A DNA stretch of 7,307 bases, taken from positions 1-7,307 of the forward strand of contig CAIVFQ010000147.1 in NCBI GenBank assembly GCA_903905285.1, read 5' to 3'. Every line of letters starts with the position of its first letter. Position 1 is the first letter of the stretch. The translations under genes were made by a program, and so were the position numbers. Under the pieces are notes generated by a model, which worked only from the letters and a program-made list of their open reading frames with translations, was not told where the DNA came from and did not search any database. Shown piece after piece: positions 1-6,423 of the stretch. The stretch comes from an uncultured Alphaproteobacteria bacterium (GTDB taxonomy: Bacteria > Pseudomonadota > Alphaproteobacteria > Paracaedibacterales > CAIULA01).

Positions 1-67
1 ACTGAGATTGACGAAGCTCTGCCAATTTTACTCTTTCTTCATATCTTAATTGTTTGTATTCTCTCAT
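1..67 (-). CDS. IS30-family transposase, N-terminal fragment cut by the window edge
   Basis: Reading leftward from an ATG at 65-67, the first 22 codons begin MREYKQLRYEERVKLAEL. This resembles the usual IS30-family start (x-Y-x-Q-L-x-x-E-E-R-x-x-I/L), where the segment leads into the N-terminal helix-turn-helix that binds the element's ends. The DDE catalytic core would lie outside the window. The frame is open to position 1, so nothing shows whether the element is intact. The gene points away from the J-domain gene, whose 3' end is about 90 bases away. A C-terminal IS30 fragment in the same orientation sits at the other window edge, so both may be copies of one element. The family call rests on a short segment and is moderately sure. 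Confidence 0.6.
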   Translation of the reverse strand, partial: MREYKQLRYEERVKLAELRQSQ

Positions 68-133
68 TTGCAACGCCTTTCTGTGACTGTCTTATCAACA
101 AACACTCTAATGCGTTGCACTTCATTTTAGAAC
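68..133 (-). mobile_element. Probable IS30-type terminal region upstream of the transposase start
   Basis: Between the transposase ATG and about position 133 lies a non-coding stretch containing GTTGCACTT at 114-122. The inverse, AAGTGCAAC, occurs at 7242-7250 inside the IS30 fragment at the other window edge, again about ten bases in from an outward TTC. This is what the two terminal inverted repeats of one IS30-type element would look like. I place the outer tip near 132, but the boundary is inferred, and no target duplication can be assigned because only one end of each copy is visible. Confidence 0.4.
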
Positions 134-159
134 ATGGGGGGTGCTAATCGTTAGTTTTT

Positions 160-768
160 TTAACCGTTAAAATCTATTGCGCGGCTTTTTAATACTGTGT
201 AGGCGTGGTTAATTTGCTTAAATGTTTCTTCGGCTTTTAAGCAGCCTTGGTTCAGATCAGGGTGAAATTTTTTAACCCCTTCGCGATAAGCTATTTTCAG
301 CTGTTTAGCCGTAAAGGGGAAGCTAACTCCCAGTGTTTTTCTTGCCTGTTGCTCAATAGAGGTTAAAGCTGGTGCCAAAGGATGGCTTTTACTGATTTTT
401 TCTTCAAATAATCCAAACGGGTCAGAGAAGTTTGGCTCTGATAAACGTTGTTGATATGTTTTTCTCTGTTTTCCATGCCAACCTCCTAAGGGCCAACTCG
501 GTCTTTCCCAAGTCATGTCTTTTCGCCAAGTTTCAATCACTTCTGCTTCGGTCATTTTTGAAAAATAATTCCAGCTTTGGTTATAACTTTTGACGTGATT
601 TAGGCAAAACCAATGCCATGTTTCAGGCTGTTGAGCATCTGAAGTTCCATCCTTTTTGGGGGCTCTATAGTCGCCAGCTTTGAGGCAACTTACTTCTTCG
701 CAAGTTCGTTGGCCTGGTTTTGGATCATCTGCCGAAGAATTCTTTTTAGAAAAAAAATTGAATTTCAT
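160..768 (-). CDS. J-domain (DnaJ-like) protein with Cys/His-rich N-terminal half
   Basis: A 202-residue cytosolic protein with a J domain at its C-terminus (about residues 141-196). The HPD signature is at 169-171, preceded by a basic helix II (AYREGVKKF) and followed by a helix with FKQINHAYTVL. J domains stimulate the ATPase of DnaK/Hsp70, so this is probably a co-chaperone; its client is unknown. The N-terminal half carries C23-x4-C28 and a WFCLNH segment (C55, H58), a spacing that could hold a zinc ion, followed by Trp-rich sequence. J-domain proteins with this kind of N-terminus (C-x4-C, then a W/F-F-C-x-x-H-V-x-x-Y-N motif) are, from memory, common in alphaproteobacteria. It lacks the G/F and DnaJ zinc-finger regions, so it is not DnaJ itself. 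The start lies 12 bases after the transglycosylase stop, so the two are probably cotranscribed. I see no strong Shine-Dalgarno sequence. Confidence 0.85.
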   Translation of the reverse strand: MKFNFFSKKNSSADDPKPGQRTCEEVSCLKAGDYRAPKKDGTSDAQQPETWHWFCLNHVKSYNQSWNYFSKMTEAEVIETWRKDMTWERPSWPLGGWHGKQRKTYQQRLSEPNFSDPFGLFEEKISKSHPLAPALTSIEQQARKTLGVSFPFTAKQLKIAYREGVKKFHPDLNQGCLKAEETFKQINHAYTVLKSRAIDFNG

Positions 769-780
769 AAAGGTGGTTTC

Positions 781-2709
781 TTAGGCCTGGTCACGTATTG
801 ACAGGGGAATTGTTAAAGTTTGCCCCAAATCATGCGTGGCTTTTTTTGTTTGTGGAAGTCGATATTGATAAACCATAAAGTTTTCTAAAACGCGGTGAAT
901 GTAGTCGCGTGTTTCGTTATAGGGCAGCATCTCAATCCAATCTATCCAACTGAGGTTTGTTTCGCGCGGGTCGCCGAAAAGTCTAAGCCATTTTCTGACA
1001 TTACCACTACCTGCATTGTAAGCCGCACTGATCAAAACGATATTTCCACCGAACTCTGTAATCAGCTGGTCAAGGTGAACAGTGCCTAAAATTAAGTTTT
1101 TTTCAGGATCAAATAATGAGGCTCTCTGTTGAACGGTCAGGCCATATCCTTTTAATTTTTTGATTTGTTCTGCTGCTGTTGCAGGCATCAATTGCATAAT
1201 ACCTGTTGCCCCAGCTGAGCTTTCTGCTTTGGGGTTGAAGCGGCTTTCCTGCCGAATAATAGCATGGGTAAGGCAGTGGAACAAAGGCCGTTTGCCGGCC
1301 ACCTTGGCAATAAAGTTGGTTTGTTGGAGGGTGTTCAATGTTGGGTAAGCTACTTCGGTTACAGCATACCGTTTTTTGCTAATTTCCCGGCTGATTTCTG
1401 TGATGGCGTGGTCTCCACCCATTTGTTTCGCCAATTGGACAAGCAGCTTTTGTTCTTCTGGTTCATGAATCAGTTCTGATAATTTGAACAAGAAAAAGAA
1501 TAAATATTTATCTCTATCTGGCTGAGATAAAGACTTCAAAACTTTGACAAGAGGGAGTTTTTCAAATTGTTTGAAAAGTGCATCAGAGGATGAAGGTTTC
1601 TTTGCAAAGCAAAAAATTGCCAAAGGGTTTTTATGAGAAGATCTCAGTCGGCTATTCGCCAATTGGCCGTAATAAGTGCCACTGTGGTTGGCGGCCTTTT
1701 GATACCAGGCTTGAGATTCTTGAGGATGGCCAAGCTTTTTAGCCGCCTCGCCAGCCCAAAAGGCAAAGCGAGCTTGGCTTTGTGGGCTTTTGACTAAAGC
1801 ATATATTTTTTTAAATTGCGCATAGGCAGGTTCGGGTTGTTCTAAAAAGCGCAAACGAAGCCAACCAAGCATCCATTCGGCATGCACATAGCTTTCACCC
1901 ATTTTTAGTTTATGGTTTTTAATCAAACTGGCAGCTTGTCGGTATTCCTTATTTTCAATTAAATATCGCGCCAAAATATTGCGTTCCATCCACCAGGCGT
2001 CAGCGAATTCCGATTCATCCTTATGAGAACCGTTCAAAAGCTGCAAAGCTTCGGGGTAATTTTTTAAGCGTCGGTGATATTTAATTTGGTCGTAGATAAG
2101 GCTATTGTTAGGTGCGCTGATTTTTTGACTTTGGCAATCGGATAAGGCCAACCGAGTTTGAGCTGTTTTTTGTTGAACGGCATTCAAAAAAGGCATCATG
2201 TCACGCGCCGCTTGGCGTTCTTCCTTATATAATAAAAAATTAACCCTTTTCACATCGTCAGCGGATGTTAAGAATGACTGAAAAGTGCTTCGGAAAGCCT
2301 TCAGAAGGTCTGTCGGAAATTCTTTTTCATGCCAGGTTTTTTTGACAATGTCACTTGCCTGTTGGGTTTGTCCCTGTTTCAATAATGCTTTGGCGTAATA
2401 AAAGGCCCCCTCAGCTGTCAGTGGGGGGAACTTGTTAAACCATTGGATTATCTGCTGATCCGTATGTGTAGTGCTAAGGGCCTTTTCAGCCTTTTTTTGC
2501 AATGTTTTTTGACTGGGCCAATCGGGATGGTTTTCAATAAAGGCGGTAATCTCTTCAAAGGAGGCTTTTTCTTCGTACAACCTTTTCCACGTGGCAAAAT
2601 CACTTTGAGATGAAGCTGAAAGCGGCAAGGTCATGGCAAGGCATAAAAAGCCCGCGATCAACCAGATATACCCCTTGGCATTTGTTGGGAACAACAGTAT
2701 CTTGGTCAT
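781..2709 (-). CDS. slt: Soluble lytic murein transglycosylase (Slt70-like)
   Basis: A 642-residue exported enzyme that cleaves the MurNAc-GlcNAc bond of peptidoglycan non-hydrolytically, leaving 1,6-anhydroMurNAc. A signal peptide occupies about residues 1-33: a basic start, a hydrophobic core around 15-30, then small residues SASSQS. Residues 40-440 are helical and TPR-like, matching the ring-shaped superhelix of Slt70. The catalytic SLT domain spans about 475-615: the general acid Glu is E488 in IIRQESRF, followed by GATGIMQLMP (500-509), AYNAG (563-567) and an ETRDYIHRVL motif (599-608). All expected active-site motifs are present and the length is normal for the family, so it should be functional. 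It is transcribed divergently from dapA with 28 bases between the start codons, an arrangement with dapA and smpB that I recall from other alphaproteobacteria. The J-domain gene follows closely and likely shares its transcript. Confidence 0.93.
   Translation of the reverse strand: MTKILLFPTNAKGYIWLIAGFLCLAMTLPLSASSQSDFATWKRLYEEKASFEEITAFIENHPDWPSQKTLQKKAEKALSTTHTDQQIIQWFNKFPPLTAEGAFYYAKALLKQGQTQQASDIVKKTWHEKEFPTDLLKAFRSTFQSFLTSADDVKRVNFLLYKEERQAARDMMPFLNAVQQKTAQTRLALSDCQSQKISAPNNSLIYDQIKYHRRLKNYPEALQLLNGSHKDESEFADAWWMERNILARYLIENKEYRQAASLIKNHKLKMGESYVHAEWMLGWLRLRFLEQPEPAYAQFKKIYALVKSPQSQARFAFWAGEAAKKLGHPQESQAWYQKAANHSGTYYGQLANSRLRSSHKNPLAIFCFAKKPSSSDALFKQFEKLPLVKVLKSLSQPDRDKYLFFFLFKLSELIHEPEEQKLLVQLAKQMGGDHAITEISREISKKRYAVTEVAYPTLNTLQQTNFIAKVAGKRPLFHCLTHAIIRQESRFNPKAESSAGATGIMQLMPATAAEQIKKLKGYGLTVQQRASLFDPEKNLILGTVHLDQLITEFGGNIVLISAAYNAGSGNVRKWLRLFGDPRETNLSWIDWIEMLPYNETRDYIHRVLENFMVYQYRLPQTKKATHDLGQTLTIPLSIRDQA
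2675..2703 (+). promoter_or_regulatory. Candidate sigma-70 promoter for dapA-smpB
   Basis: TTGGCA at 2675-2680 (5 of 6 to TTGACA) and TATCTT at 2698-2703 (4 of 6 to TATAAT) are separated by exactly 17 bases. Transcription would start near 2710, leaving a leader of about 28 bases before the dapA ATG. The boxes lie inside the signal-peptide codons of the divergent transglycosylase, as expected when the gap is only 28 bases. This is motif matching only, with no conservation evidence. Confidence 0.4.
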
Positions 2710-2737
2710 ACGACAACCTAAGTTTTTGGTGGAATCT

Positions 2738-3613
2738 ATGAAGTTTTCAGGTTCGATTGTTGCCCTTGTAACTCCGTTTCATCAGGGTAAAGTGGATCTT
2801 CCTTCTTTGCAAGCCTTGGTTGATTGGCATTGCCAACAAGGAACACAGGCTATTGTTGTATGTGGGTCTACGGGTGAGGCGAATCTTTTAACCTTTGCCG
2901 AGCGTGAACAGATCATTTTTTATGCCTTAGAGGCCGCCTCAGATAGGCTTCCTATTATTGTGGGATGTGGCTCTGCCTCAACCCAAGAGGCTGTTTTGAT
3001 GGCAAAACAAGCTGAAGAGTTAAAAGCGCAGGCAGTTTTGGTTGTATCACCTTATTACGTGAAGCCAAGCCAAGCAGGCCTTTATCAGCATTTTTATGCG
3101 GTGCATGAAGCCGTTGATTTACCAATTATTCTTTACAATAATCCTGGGCGTTCGGTTGTTGACCAATCGATTGACTTAATTTGCCAGTTGGCAGAGTTGC
3201 CAAGAATTGTTGCCTTAAAAGATTCAAGTTCCGATCTTAGTCGCCCTGTGTTTTTGAAAAACCGGCTGGGTGATCGTCTTTGCCTGCTGGCGGGCGATGA
3301 CCCTATTACAGGTGCCTATTTGGCTCAAGGCGGGCAGGGCAGCATTTCTGTAACCGCGAACGTAGCACCGGCTTTGTGTCAGCAGTTGATAGAGGCTTGG
3401 CAAAATCGCGATATTCCTCTGTTTCAAGCGCTTAACCAAAAGTTGATGATTTTAAATCAAGCATTGGGGGGTGAAACCAATCCTTGCCCGATTAAGTATG
3501 CCGTGTCGGCCCTTGGTAAAATTCGGTATGAGCTGCGGTTACCTTTATTGCCAATTGGTTCAGAAAGTCGTGGTAGAATCGACCAGGCGTTACAAGATTT
3601 AGAGTTGGTTTAA
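2738..3613 (+). CDS. dapA: 4-hydroxy-tetrahydrodipicolinate synthase
   Basis: A 291-residue cytosolic TIM-barrel enzyme that condenses pyruvate with aspartate semialdehyde, the first committed step to diaminopimelate and lysine. Residue numbers fall in step with E. coli DapA: Schiff-base lysine K161 (VALKDSS), Y133 and substrate-binding R138 in YNNPGR, Y107 in SPYY, and T45 in GSTGE. Position 44 is Ser where the E. coli enzyme has Thr, a conservative change in the proton-relay triad. I chose the ATG at 2738, although the frame stays open upstream to an ATG at 2633. The 2738 start gives the family length with [14 protein letters not shown] at the N-terminus, has GGTGGA just upstream (2728-2733), and avoids 72 bases of overlap with the transglycosylase signal peptide. 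smpB follows 2 bases after the stop. Another DHDPS-superfamily aldolase is possible but less likely given R138 and the context. Confidence 0.93.
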   Translation: MKFSGSIVALVTPFHQGKVDLPSLQALVDWHCQQGTQAIVVCGSTGEANLLTFAEREQIIFYALEAASDRLPIIVGCGSASTQEAVLMAKQAEELKAQAVLVVSPYYVKPSQAGLYQHFYAVHEAVDLPIILYNNPGRSVVDQSIDLICQLAELPRIVALKDSSSDLSRPVFLKNRLGDRLCLLAGDDPITGAYLAQGGQGSISVTANVAPALCQQLIEAWQNRDIPLFQALNQKLMILNQALGGETNPCPIKYAVSALGKIRYELRLPLLPIGSESRGRIDQALQDLELV

Positions 3614-3615
3614 TT

Positions 3616-4092
3616 ATGGCACAAGCACCGGCTTTTAAAGTTGTTGCACAAAATCGGCGGGCCCGGTTTGACTATGCAATTGCGGAAACGTTTGAAGCGG
3701 GCATTATGTTGACCGGCAGTGAAGTCAAGTCGATGCGCGCAGGGCAATCAAGTATTAATGAATCTTTTGCAGGCGAGATGTTGGGCGAACAAGGGGGGGC
3801 GATTTTTCTGTTTAATGCCAATATCCCTGAATATTTAGAAGCCAACCGTTTTAACCATGAACCCAAGCGTCCCCGTAAATTGTTGTTGCATAAACGTCAG
3901 ATCAGTAAGCTATTAGGGGCCATTCGCCGTAAAGGTATGACCCTTGTGCCCATGCAACTTTACTTTAATGCCAAGGGTCGCGCTAAGGTAGAGATCGGCT
4001 TGGCGCGTGGTAAAAAAACTGTCGATAAACGCGAAACCATCAAAGCACGCGATTGGCAACGAGATAAAGCTAGAATCTTAAAGGGCGAATAA
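3616..4092 (+). CDS. smpB: SsrA-binding protein SmpB
   Basis: A 158-residue RNA-binding protein that partners tmRNA (SsrA) in rescuing stalled ribosomes and tagging their products for degradation. The family signatures are all present in order: NRRARFDY (13-20), [12 protein letters not shown] (33-44), [16 protein letters not shown] (81-96), KGMTLVP with a following YF (106-117), [11 protein letters not shown] (124-134) and the basic tail beginning [14 protein letters not shown] (137-150). That tail becomes helical in the mRNA channel in place of missing mRNA. The length is normal. The start codon lies 2 bases after the dapA stop, so the two are almost certainly one transcript, possibly with coupled translation because no strong Shine-Dalgarno is visible. 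No tmRNA gene is visible in this window. Confidence 0.96.
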   Translation: MAQAPAFKVVAQNRRARFDYAIAETFEAGIMLTGSEVKSMRAGQSSINESFAGEMLGEQGGAIFLFNANIPEYLEANRFNHEPKRPRKLLLHKRQISKLLGAIRRKGMTLVPMQLYFNAKGRAKVEIGLARGKKTVDKRETIKARDWQRDKARILKGE

Positions 4093-4210
4093 AATTAATA
4101 TTTGAATAATAAGTTCGTTATCATTATATAAACTCTGGTTTTCTGATAAAAGAAACCCGCAGCATTTAGGGGTGATTGGTTCTTGCGTCGACGCAAAGTA
4201 CTGCGCCCGG
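4093..4210. other. Convergent intergenic gap with palindrome and nested stem
   Basis: The gap between smpB and the oppositely transcribed efflux gene contains TTGCGTCGACGCAA at 4183-4196, a perfect 14-bp palindrome. It is enclosed by a possible longer stem: AACC plus CGCAG at 4154-4162 pairs with CTGCG at 4201-4205 and GGTT at 4209-4212, leaving a CCC bulge, and reaches into the efflux stop codon. Nearer smpB there is only a weak AT-rich fold (ATAATAA/TTATCAT around 4107-4125). Neither strand shows a classic GC-rich hairpin followed by a run of T, so the structures may act as a two-way transcription end, but this is a guess. Confidence 0.35.
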
Positions 4211-5488
4211 TTACCCTTGGTCTGCTGTTTGGTTTTGTTGAGGTCGAACATCTCCAAGAACGATTTTTTCAAAGGCTATCCAGGCAAGCGCAGATGCAAC
4301 TAGAAAAATAGTAGCAAGGGGAATCTGACTTGTCGTTGGGAGAAAAGATCCTAACGATCCAATGACAGCAGCGCCACCGATTTGCATGAAGCTGTAAAGG
4401 GCCCCGGCATACCCGGCGATTTTACCAAATGGGGCAAATGCACCAGCAAATGCACCAGCAAACGCACTTGGCCAAATCAGTGTGACACCAAAGTAAAATA
4501 GAATCATGGGGGCCACAATGGCAAAAGTGGTGATTCCATATATCAATTTAAATAGAATCATCAGACTGCCAGCGATAATCATGATGAACCATCCCAGTCG
4601 CAGCATAAAATGCATTCCAAACCGGCCTATCATTATTCCATTAAATACACCTCCTAAGGCCATGGAGGTTCCCCCTCCAAATAGGGTAATCCAACCAAAT
4701 GTAATCGGATTTAGCCCTATATCCTCTATGAGCAGAACTGGGCCGATGGCAAACCATGAAAAGAAAGCGCCATAAGTTAAAAACGTACAAAGCGTGTAGC
4801 CCATAAAAGTTCGGCTTGATATTAACTGTCCAAATGCGTGCAGGAAAAATTGTCTATTGAACCTGTCCCTATGGTGGTGAAGGCTGGTTTCTTTAAATAG
4901 GAAAAGAACAATAATGATAGTAAGAAGAGAATACAGAATAAGGAAAAGAAAGCTGGATCTCCACCCAAAATATCCTTGTAGACATCCCCCTAAGGCAGGA
5001 GCAGCGGCGACAACGAATATCATAATGATGGACAAAAATGAACCATATTTAGCCATTTGTGTGCTGTCGAAAGAATCTCTAAAAATAGATCGCCACATGC
5101 AGGCGCCTGCACCCGCGCCAAGACCTTGAACAAAGCGGCTAACTATAAGGACGGTGATGTTTGTTGTGTAAAAACACACTATGCTGCCAATGAGCATAAT
5201 GCCTAAGCCAATGATCAAGGGTAAGCGTCTGCCAACCACTTCTGAAACAGGGCCATAAATAAGTTGTGAAAGGGAAACACCCAGCATGAAAATAGCCATG
5301 CTCCATTGGACCATATCAATTGGTGTTTTTAAGTCCGTTGCAATCATTGATAATGAAGGTGCGTAAATATCAGAAGAGACGCCCATTAGGCAAGAAGTCA
5401 GCAAAATGGTTAAGATTAGGACATTACGGGACTGCATTTTGGTTTTCAATAAAATCATACTGATCGATGATTCTACATATTCAAGCAT
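4211..5488 (-). CDS. MFS drug efflux transporter, Bcr/CflA type
   Basis: An inner-membrane 12-helix proton-coupled exporter of up to 425 residues, of the DHA1 group that includes Bcr and CflA. Family marks are SSDIYAPSL in helix 1 (38-46), a motif-A-like loop GPVSEVVGRR (79-88), RFVQGLGAGAGA (118-129, motif B region) and an antiporter-type PALGG near 164-168. The substrate cannot be read from sequence. The start is uncertain: M1 (5488), M11 (5458) and M18 (5437) all lack a clear Shine-Dalgarno. M18 gives about 408 residues, begins just before helix 1 and lies downstream of a candidate promoter, so it may be the true start. Residues 343-352 carry an AGAF duplication encoded by a 12-bp tandem repeat. 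An ISAs1 remnant ends 29 bases upstream of M1, so the native upstream region may have been replaced. Confidence 0.88.
   Translation of the reverse strand: MLEYVESSISMILLKTKMQSRNVLILTILLTSCLMGVSSDIYAPSLSMIATDLKTPIDMVQWSMAIFMLGVSLSQLIYGPVSEVVGRRLPLIIGLGIMLIGSIVCFYTTNITVLIVSRFVQGLGAGAGACMWRSIFRDSFDSTQMAKYGSFLSIIMIFVVAAAPALGGCLQGYFGWRSSFLFLILYSLLTIIIVLFLFKETSLHHHRDRFNRQFFLHAFGQLISSRTFMGYTLCTFLTYGAFFSWFAIGPVLLIEDIGLNPITFGWITLFGGGTSMALGGVFNGIMIGRFGMHFMLRLGWFIMIIAGSLMILFKLIYGITTFAIVAPMILFYFGVTLIWPSAFAGAFAGAFAPFGKIAGYAGALYSFMQIGGAAVIGSLGSFLPTTSQIPLATIFLVASALAWIAFEKIVLGDVRPQQNQTADQG
4434..4469 (-). repeat. 12-bp tandem repeat inside the efflux gene
   Basis: GCAAATGCACCA occurs twice exactly (4434-4445 and 4446-4457) and a third, diverged unit follows (4458-4469, three mismatches). 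The reading frame is kept because the unit is four codons; it encodes the repeated AGAF in SAFAGAFAGAFAPF. Compared with the usual Bcr/CflA pattern of P-N-A-x-A-x-A-L-x-P-F before the AGxASAL segment, one four-residue unit looks extra. Confidence 0.75.
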
Positions 5489-5498
5489 GTTAAGACAA
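5470..5498 (-). promoter_or_regulatory. Candidate promoter for the efflux gene
   Basis: On the minus strand TTGTCT (5498 down to 5493, 4 of 6 to consensus) and TAGAAT (5475 down to 5470, 5 of 6) are 17 bases apart. Transcription would begin near 5463, downstream of the most upstream ATG (5488) and only a few bases before the second (5458). If real, it favours translation from 5437. This is motif matching only. Confidence 0.35.
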
Positions 5499-5517
5499 CT
5501 GCAGAAAGCTTTTTGAG

Positions 5518-5535
5518 CAGGGCTGCCTCACTTAA
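5518..5535. mobile_element. Probable ISAs1-type terminal inverted repeat
   Basis: CAGGGCTGCCTCA at 5518-5530 sits immediately beyond the stop codon of the ISAs1 transposase remnant. ISAs1-family ends commonly read outward to GCCCTG after the transposase 3' end, which fits (TGAGGCAGCCCTG on the minus strand). The element boundary is placed at 5518. The matching other end is not visible, so no target duplication can be named. Confidence 0.45.
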
Positions 5536-5766
5536 ATTTGCGCTAAAATTTTAAGGAGTTGGGCGTTTTCCCATCCTGCTGCTTTTCTGAGTTGCTTAAT
5601 TGAATCTCGTTTCCCTTTTGCCTTTTGCAGTAGATTCAATGCCATATGCTTGACAATCGCAATGTTCTCTTGAAATGTGTTGTGCCCGCTGATCGTTTAT
5701 GTGCCTCAAGAGGCATTGAAATTGGTCATATTTTTTACTTTGGAACGAAATATTCGAAGTCTCTGG
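5532..5766 (-). pseudogene. ISAs1-family transposase, decayed C-terminal fragment
   Basis: On the minus strand an open frame runs from an in-frame stop at 5697-5699 to a stop at 5532-5534. It reads through [14 protein letters not shown], a basic stretch, then KAAGWENAQLLKILAQI. This matches the C-terminal end of ISAs1-family transposases, where ...N-x-A-x-x-R-x-x-A-L-N-L-L is followed by a basic stretch and AGWDDxxLxxxL. Upstream of the in-frame stop, residues such as NFNAS hint at the preceding F-x-E-D-A segment, now broken by stops or a frameshift. Only the tail of the DDE transposase survives, so it is inactive. Part of it (5632-5766) is repeated at 7092-7226. Confidence 0.7.
5632..5766. 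repeat. 135-bp direct repeat, copy 1
   Basis: Matches 7092-7226 over 135 bases with one difference (A at 5674, G at 7134). It lies within the ISAs1 remnant and ends inside transposase codons on its left, so it is not a whole element. Both flanks diverge sharply from copy 2, apart from a shared 13-mer GAGTTTTCCACAT further right (5810-5822 here). Confidence 0.95.
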
Positions 5767-5862
5767 ACATGAAAGTCGTTGAGGCTGTAGATATGTGAAT
5801 AAACTCCAAGAGTTTTCCACATATCCCTAGCCGCGCCCTTCTTTTCTCTACTCCCAACGATG
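5767..5862. other. Short intergenic stretch between two IS remnants
   Basis: No gene is supported here. It holds GAGTTTTCCACAT at 5810-5822, which also occurs at 7283-7295. There, read on the minus strand, it encodes the MWKT of an IS30 transposase tail. Here the same strand reads MWKTLGVYS before losing resemblance, so a heavily decayed IS30 end is possible. Confidence 0.35.
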
Positions 5863-6093
5863 TCATAAAATCACGTAAAACTCTATCCTGTCCGCACTAT
5901 CTGTATCGTCAAAGGCTGGCTTAGCCTTGTAATAAAGCGTGGAGCGGTTGAGAGACAGCAGCTGACATTGCTGGCGCACGCTTAAGTCTGTGTCAGGGCA
6001 AGCGGTCGATACACCCGCGGTGTAACTCTCGTTTCCCTGCGCGTTCATCAGCTCTTCGGTCGGTTGCTTGGTCTTCCCTCCGCGCGGTGTCAT
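5863..6093 (-). pseudogene. IS3-family transposase remnant (OrfA tail joined to OrfB head)
   Basis: A 76-codon minus-strand frame. Residues 34-70 (DTDLSVRQQCQLLSLNRSTLYY and following) match the start of IS3-family OrfB, where S-x-x-R-Q-C-x-L-L-x-x-x-R-S-T-L-Y-Y is diagnostic. Residues 4-19 (RGGKTKQPTEELM) resemble the end of OrfA just before its usual IGxLxxExxxLKKK coiled-coil segment, which is missing. The fragment thus looks like an OrfA-OrfB relic with an internal deletion. It stops about residue 76, before any DDE catalytic residue, so it is dead. It appears more GC-rich than its surroundings, which fits an acquired element. Its apparent ATG (6091-6093) lies within the left arm of the nested palindrome and is unlikely to be a natural start. 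Confidence 0.65.
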
Positions 6094-6265
6094 CCCGGAA
6101 GCTAGCGTAGCTTAATGAGCGTTAGCGAATTTAGTGGTGCTGCTATCCGGGACCCAGGCGCAACAGTCGAGATGTTTCAAGTCTTTTCCTGGGTCCCGGA
6201 TAATAAGACAGTCTAAGGCTCACTTCATGCGCCAAGCCTGTCTAATTTCCGGGATGACACCGCGC
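6082..6265. repeat. Nested palindromic (REP/MITE-like) element, 184 bp
   Basis: The outer arms are perfect 19-bp inverted repeats: GCGCGGTGTCATCCCGGAA at 6082-6100 and its reverse complement at 6247-6265. Inside is a second perfect 15-bp pair, TATCCGGGACCCAGG at 6144-6158 and its reverse complement at 6188-6202. Smaller stems are present too: GCTAGCG/CGTTAGC around 6101-6127 with one G-T pair, and AGAC..AGGCT pairing with AGCCTGTCT around 6206-6244. It carries no open frame of note. GTCATCCCGG-type palindromes are recalled as frequent interspersed repeats in Rickettsiales-like genomes. If the arms proper begin at GGTGTC, the element is flanked on each side by GCGC, a possible 4-bp target duplication, though GCGC is itself palindromic so this is ambiguous. 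Confidence 0.75.
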
Positions 6266-6423
6266 ACAGGGGGGAATTAGCCCTCCGTCCCTCCTAGAAT
6301 TCAAATATGATCGTACCGTTAGCAAAATAAGAGCGTTCCGCTTCACCTAAAAAAGAGGTCTTGCGCCAAAGGCTTATGCTGATTTCCAAAACTCTCACCT
6401 CTATCTTACCCACTCATTCTTCA

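Noticed and set aside
895..1479. Plus-strand open frames within the lytic transglycosylase gene
   Set aside because: They lie entirely antisense to codons of a conserved enzyme with all catalytic motifs; they are coding shadows.
2633..2737. Upstream extension of the dapA frame to an ATG at 2633
   Set aside because: It would add 35 residues foreign to DapA and overlap the divergent transglycosylase signal-peptide codons; the ATG at 2738 gives family length and has a ribosome site.
4078..4272. 64-codon minus-strand frame across the smpB/efflux gap
   Set aside because: It overlaps the ends of two well-supported genes, has no recognisable motif and no good ribosome site.
5596..5820. 74-codon minus-strand frame across the first direct repeat
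   Set aside because: It is out of phase with the ISAs1 transposase tail that clearly matches a family; composition and lack of homology suggest a shadow.
6294..6413. 39-codon minus-strand frame from a GTG, ending in IIFEF
   Set aside because: It is short, lacks a clear ribosome site and resembles nothing I know; it is noted only in the intergenic description.
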